Assembly (NCBI GenBank): GCA_947561585.1
Contig: CANNZV010003155.1
Location: 1-64,000 of the forward strand
Direction of reading: 5' to 3'
Source: Caprella mutica
Lineage: Eukaryota; Arthropoda; Malacostraca; Amphipoda; Caprellidae
DNA: 64,000 bases
Positions 54,601 through 60,600 of this stretch are shown one piece after another. The notes beneath the pieces were generated by a model. That model worked only from the letters and a program-made list of their open reading frames with translations. It ran no database searches and was not told the DNA's origin. Numbering within the stretch: position 1 is the stretch's first letter; the number at the start of each line of letters is the position of its first letter. Both the position numbers and the translations under genes were made by a program.

Positions 54601-57600
54601 AGTTGGTGGTTAGATAAACCGGGAGTAAGTTCATAGTTGGCACAGGAGTTAAAGGTAAGTTAGAAATAACAGACTCGTCTGGACTCTGGGTGTAACAAAT
54701 AACAGACTCGTCTAGTATCTGGGTGTAACAAATAACAGACTAGTTTATTCTCAGGGTGTAACAAAGTATCAGACTCGTTAAGTCTCTATGTTGGGAGAAT
54801 ATCGAGTTCGTCATGTCCTTGAGAAGAATAACTAACTGAAGTACCAACAAGTGTTCCAAACGAGAGTGGTCACTCAGCAGCATATGCTGCAATGGAAGAC
54901 ACACTAAAACTAATATTGTTAAAACTAACATTAAATGTCGAAAAATAAATATAAATCAAAAATCACCCTAGTGGCAAGCAATAATTAATGGTGATAAAAA
55001 AATAGCCCTACAACTAGTTAATCTAACGGTGTGGTTAACTTCCAGGTTGAAAAGTGCCAGGCAGAAAACTGCCAGATACGTACTGGCATTTTTTTAGTCT
55101 TATGAAATATCATTTAGATATAAACACGATCTAAGAAAATTTTAATTTGTAGAAAAAACAGCGTTAGCCCTTCGTTAAGGCGACATTCATTATTTTACAG
55201 TACTAACTATATATAAATTGGATTACATAATATTCGAGTCCCTTGTTTTTAATTTCCTATTGACGTCAGCAATATAGCCTTTGGTTCCGAAGCAAACGTT
55301 AAACCCCGTGTACTGATTTGTGATTAATGGTGCTAGAAAAATTGCCACTGGGAAAATTACCACTGTGGGAAAACTGCCACTGTGGTAAGATTGCCACTAT
55401 ACAAAATTGCCACTGTACATATATAAATTCATACTGATTTTTTTTTTCGAAAATCACAAAAATCATAGGTACTGAATGGAATGTTCATCAGAATTTCATT
55501 TATAAGAATTCTTACAATGAGTACATACATCTCATTTTGACAAGTTATACGATTTAAGTGAACTCTTCTGTCGGTGGGTAGGAGTGTGCTGATACGCAAA
55601 AATTTCTTAGCTTTATATTTTAAATTGTTCTATTTAGACTTTGAACCACTTGAAGGTTCTCTACTCTACTACAGGGTGGCGCAAAAAAAAGGAAACCTAT
55701 TTTTAAACTAGTTTATTTTACAAACTATCAAAGCTAGAAATTTTATAAAAATACAGTTTTATTTGTTTACTTTCTCTGCATCTATCGTGATAATTTGTTA
55801 AGAGTTACAACTAAAATTAAACATCCTACAGCGAATTAAAAGATAGTAAATAAAATGGGCTTCTTAAATTATTCCTAAATCATAATAGGAATAATTTATT
55901 TCCATATGGTAGTAGTAAATATTAAATCCTACAATTTTTCATTCGATTAACGTTATTGTTATTAACTATTTCATTCATGGAAATACTTCTTCATCACCAA
56001 TCACGATATCTTCTACAATTTTTTTACAGAAACAATTTTGCCAAATTTAGACGGTGCGGTAAATAAGTTCTGAGAGTTTGAGCCTTACATGCATCTAAAA
56101 AGGATGATATCTCAAGTCGTGTTTAACAATTTAGTGGAATCTGTCTTTAGTGATGTCTAATCCTCACCTACCGATTGATATTTTTGTATTCTCAATAAGC
56201 TGTTCATGAGAAAGATTAATGTTTTCATGGGTTCATTCTTTTCTTCTGCGACATGATAACTTTTTGTTCAAATTTAAAGTTGTGTCTTCAGTTTTTGAAC
56301 TTATTAACATTTTTCAATACAGTTTTATGGTTGTTGGAAATCATTCCAGAAAGCGTTGTTCAAAATGTGGTTGAACCTGTGTAAAACTTTCAGTGTTTAA
56401 AAAATTTGTCACAACAAAAACTCTTTGTTCTTTTGAAAACTGCATTTTGAGGGTTTCGATTAAAGATTAACGGCGAGATGATTTTATAAAGATATCAATT
56501 TTAACTTCAAAAACAACTTTCAAATGGTAATTATTAGTTTTATTTTCTCTTATTTGTTACAAAAAATAGTAGAATATAATGTTTTTACATCCATATAAAA
56601 TGAATTATACCTCTTATGATTTTTTTCATATATTTCGTGCTCGCGCAAGCCCTTTTTATTTATCTTTTTTTAATTCGATGTAGGATGTTTTTTCGTAACT
56701 CTTAACAGATTATCAAGATAGATACAGGAAAAGTAAACGAATAAAACTGCATTTTTTATTTTTTTTAGCTTTGATAGTTTGTAAAATAAACTAATTTGAA
56801 AATGGGTTTCCTTTTTTTTGCTTCATCCTGTATAGTTAGCCGTCAAGTTATTTTCTCTCATTCACAAGTGCACTAAGATGTACGTATAGTATCTTTATAA
56901 TGTTTAGTCTTGTATACAGTATGGACCAAAAAAAAAGGAATCTCGAATTAAATTGCTTATAACTTTGGAATAAATCGTTTTTTTTTTGTATTATATTCGG
57001 AAAAAAATTTTAATCACTTTGACAAACGACTTCAAATTGGTAATATTTTTCTTTTCTCAGCGTTATGTTGAAAAACAGGAGTATAAGGGTTAGTTACACA
57101 AAACTGGTTTCCAGAAAAAAGTTGTACAAAATCCTAAAACTATTGTTTTCTATTTTATAATAACAATATTATTAAAACATAACGGTGAGAGAATTACAAT
57201 ATTACCGATTTCACGTCATTTACTAGACTCTAGAGCAGATGTGGGCAAATGCAGCACTCAGTGCTATTTTGGCCCTCAAAACGGCACCACTGCCCACTCG
57301 GGAAACGGTGCTTTATTTTCTTCCAAAGAAAATTAATTTTTTTTAGCCCTGACTGCTCTATAAATTAAAAGGATAATATAGAAGTGCATGGTCAACTAAT
57401 TGAAGAACAGAATATTTGTTATGAATGACCTTGATACTTTGATAGTAAATTTTATCCCTTAATAATTAATTTTTGTTTATTTTTACAATAGTGCCGGTGT
57501 TTAATTTATTTACCTCTGTCTCTTTTTATCAAGATCAGTTAAATTTACATCTTTCATTTGCTTGTCTTGGGATATTCAAACACTGTGGTAAATATTTATG

Positions 57601-60600
57601 CAATCATTTTTAATTCCCATTATTAATAAGTTAGGTAAGTAATTTATCCTTTGAATTTATGAGTTACTTATTATTACTTATGCAAGATAGCTTATTTTTG
57701 TTTTTATTGTGATATTTTCACATGAAGAAAATCTCTTTATATATCATTTATTAATTCTTTTTAATGCAAATGATAAATCTACTACCAATATTTATGCGCA
57801 AAATATGTACCGTTGTACATGTTTGTACTTCAATTAAATATACCACCTCAATATATAATTACTCAGTATCCCCAGTAATTTAGAAAACGAAAAGAAAATT
57901 GGCACTGACATTCCATCTTTCGGCACTGAAAAACACAACGTGTGCCCACCCCTGCTCTAAAGTAATAAGAAACTATTTTTTGAACTTAATGCAATAAAAA
58001 GAATTAAAATGTATTTATTTATTTGAAACTAATAATCGTTTAATTTGTGTGTTCGTTTTTGTGGTCATACTGTAGTGTCACGTTACATATTTTTTTGTAT
58101 GATCCATTGATCTGGTTACAGATGAATTATTTCTTCGAAAAAATAGTTAAGGTAGCTTTTATTTGGTAACTGAAGAGTGTTCTATCCATTTCTTAGTTTC
58201 TCTTTCCTATCCGTAAATGTTTTTGTTGTGGATTGTGTCCCTCTCTCAATCATTTAATCATACGATAAATAGTTACGTCATAGAAAATAAAAGTCAAAGA
58301 ATTTCAGTAACTCAAATCAGTTAGTTATTGAAGTATGCTTAAATATTTAAAACCGAAATGTGCCTCTCAGGCTCATTGATCGTTCCATGGTTGAATAGTT
58401 TTTAAACTTGTAAATGAAAGATGAACACACAATAAAAAAATTCTTACAGAAGATTCGAATACTTCTGTATTCAATTCGATATTTTTTTTATCAACTAAAA
58501 TATTTTTTTTAGTTTGTCAATGTGAAAATTTTCCTTACATAAAATTCAAATACTTTTGTATTAAGTTCGGTATTTTCTTACTGAGTAAAATTTTTTTAAT
58601 ATATTGTTAATATATTCAATAGTGGCAATTTTCCATTGTGGCAATTTTCCGGGTGACAGTTTTCCCACAGTGGCAATCTTCCCAGTGGCAATCTTCCCAG
58701 TGGCAATCTTCCCAGTGGCAATTTTCCGGGTGGCAGTTTTCCCACAGTGACTATTTTCCAACAGTGGCAGTTTTCCCAGTGCCAATTTTCTGCTCACGGT
58801 GATTAATAGCTAATTATATATTCTCATAATTACAAAATTTTAAATTCTCATAATTAATTACACATTAAGTTAAAAGAATGTTAAATGAATTTATATGTAT
58901 GTTCAATATTTATTACATTTATATTTTTATTTTTCCATATCATTAACACCTTCATTCTTAGAATTTTCATTTATATGCAAAAAGTATTATTAATTAATAT
59001 GCAATCCAATTCTATCAAATGAGATTGTTAAAGATTTAGGTAAGTAATAGCAGTTTAATAATTATAGATGTTGGGCTGCAAATTCTAAATGTTTAATAAA
59101 CATCGATCGAAGTTGTTTTATAATGAGTATAAGTGAATAAGCTTGAATACTTGTTCAATTCTCAAATGAAAACAAAAAGAGAAATGATTAGACACTAAAC
59201 TCGTTATGATCTGATAATGTAAAAGATTCGTTTTGTAAAGAAAGAAATTATACTCTGTACCTTATACAATTATTTCTTTGTTTCTTCTCTTGGTATTTTT
59301 AAGAAAGGTTTTAGTTTTTAATTTATATTTTGTATTTAATTTATTTCTGTAAATTTATATAATAGTGTATTTTATATAATTTTATAATAGATTTTTCTAC
59401 ATTTAATTATTATTTTTGGTTTGTATACTAAGTATTAATGATCGTCCCCTTTACTCCTTAACGAAGGGCGATCGTCTTTTTTTTGTGAATCAAACTATTA
59501 TAAGTGACTAAAGTCAGTGACTGTCAATATTCCGCATGGCAGTTTTCCGCCTAGCAATATTCCGCTTTGACAGTTTTCCGCCTGGCAACTTTCCGTGTAC
59601 CAATCTAACAAGAGTAAACTAGCTGGACGTGGAAATTCCCGAAAATTTGGGAAATCAACATATATGTTTTAAGTCTGTTTTGCCCATTTTGTGACGGAAT
59701 GACTGGGTGATAAGGGTATCCACCAACGCTATATACCAAGAGGATATTAAAGAATTATAATCTATATGCTATTGAAAAATAAACAGACATTTTATCAATA
59801 GCGCCTCAAAAAGTTGGTGTAAATCAAAGTATAATGTCACCAAGAGTATATCTATATACTATGATAAAAAAAACCGTGTCAGTAGGTCAATTTGTCTCAA
59901 AATAATTATTGGAAATTGGGAAGTTGGAAATTTCGATGAATTTCCACGGGTTCAGCAAGTCTATATAATATTATATAATAACCGTGTCAGCTACAGTTCA
60001 TTTCATCCAATGAATATTATCTCAACCAAAACTTTTTTTCTAAACAAAGTTCGATTTTAGCTCCACAGTTTACATTCTTTTTCTCCAGCTTCATTTCCTC
60101 CACCTTCATTTGCACCACTTTCATTTGCACCACCTTCACTTCTCCCATCATCATTTCTCCCACCTACACTTCTCCCACATATACTTCTCTCACCTACAAT
60201 TTTCCCACCTGATATTGACCCACCTACTCTTCTCCCATCCTTCACTTCCCCCGATTCTTCCCCACCGACACTTCTCCCACATTCACTCACAAACCACTCA
60301 CTACTATAGAAAGTGACACACAAACACATACGCTATCGTATTAATACATTAATTATTGATTGGAAGAAAATATTATTTGAATAAATGATTACTGAAAATA
60401 ATCCAATTGTTCTAAAATTAATGAAAGAGATATTATCTTCTGGCATCTAAGTGTGAACCAATAATGGGTAGTGGAAACTACTCTCTTGAACATTTACATT
60501 ATCACACTTGACAACTAGCAAATTCCAAAAGGAAATAATAATTAAATTAACAACAAATAACACTTCTTGTCATGACAAGTTCAATATAATTAGCGAGCTA

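Larger units (their letters stand above)
55325..58800. mobile_element. fold-back element C (GTGGCAATTTTCCC arms), nested in D
   Basis: The left arm (55335-55425) has six units like AAATTGCCACTGTGGGAAAA; the right arm (58618-58795) has about ten inverse units (AGTGGCAATTTTCCGGGTGG). Units are about 14-17 bp. It encloses two mariner-like MITEs, one of them holding a hAT-type MITE. The minus-strand open frame at 58561-58797 (GKIATGKIATGK) is only the repeat. Confidence 0.85.
55040..59610. mobile_element. fold-back element D (GGCAGTTTTCCGCC arms), outermost of a nest
   Basis: The left arm (55040-55190) has GCCAGGCAGAAAACTGCCAG and GCCCTTCGTTAAGGCGA; the right arm (59450-59610) has TCCTTAACGAAGGGCGATCG, then units of GGCAGTTTTCCGCC. 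The two motif pairs occur in mirrored order, which supports a real element. Its own core is about 1.1 kb once the nested element C is removed. Core parts 55190-55325 and 58805-59450 show no gene. Confidence 0.7.

Noticed and set aside
60057..60329. 90-codon Gly/Ser-rich frame on the minus strand
   Set aside because: Coincides exactly with a CT-rich minisatellite and has no supporting context; kept as a repeat.
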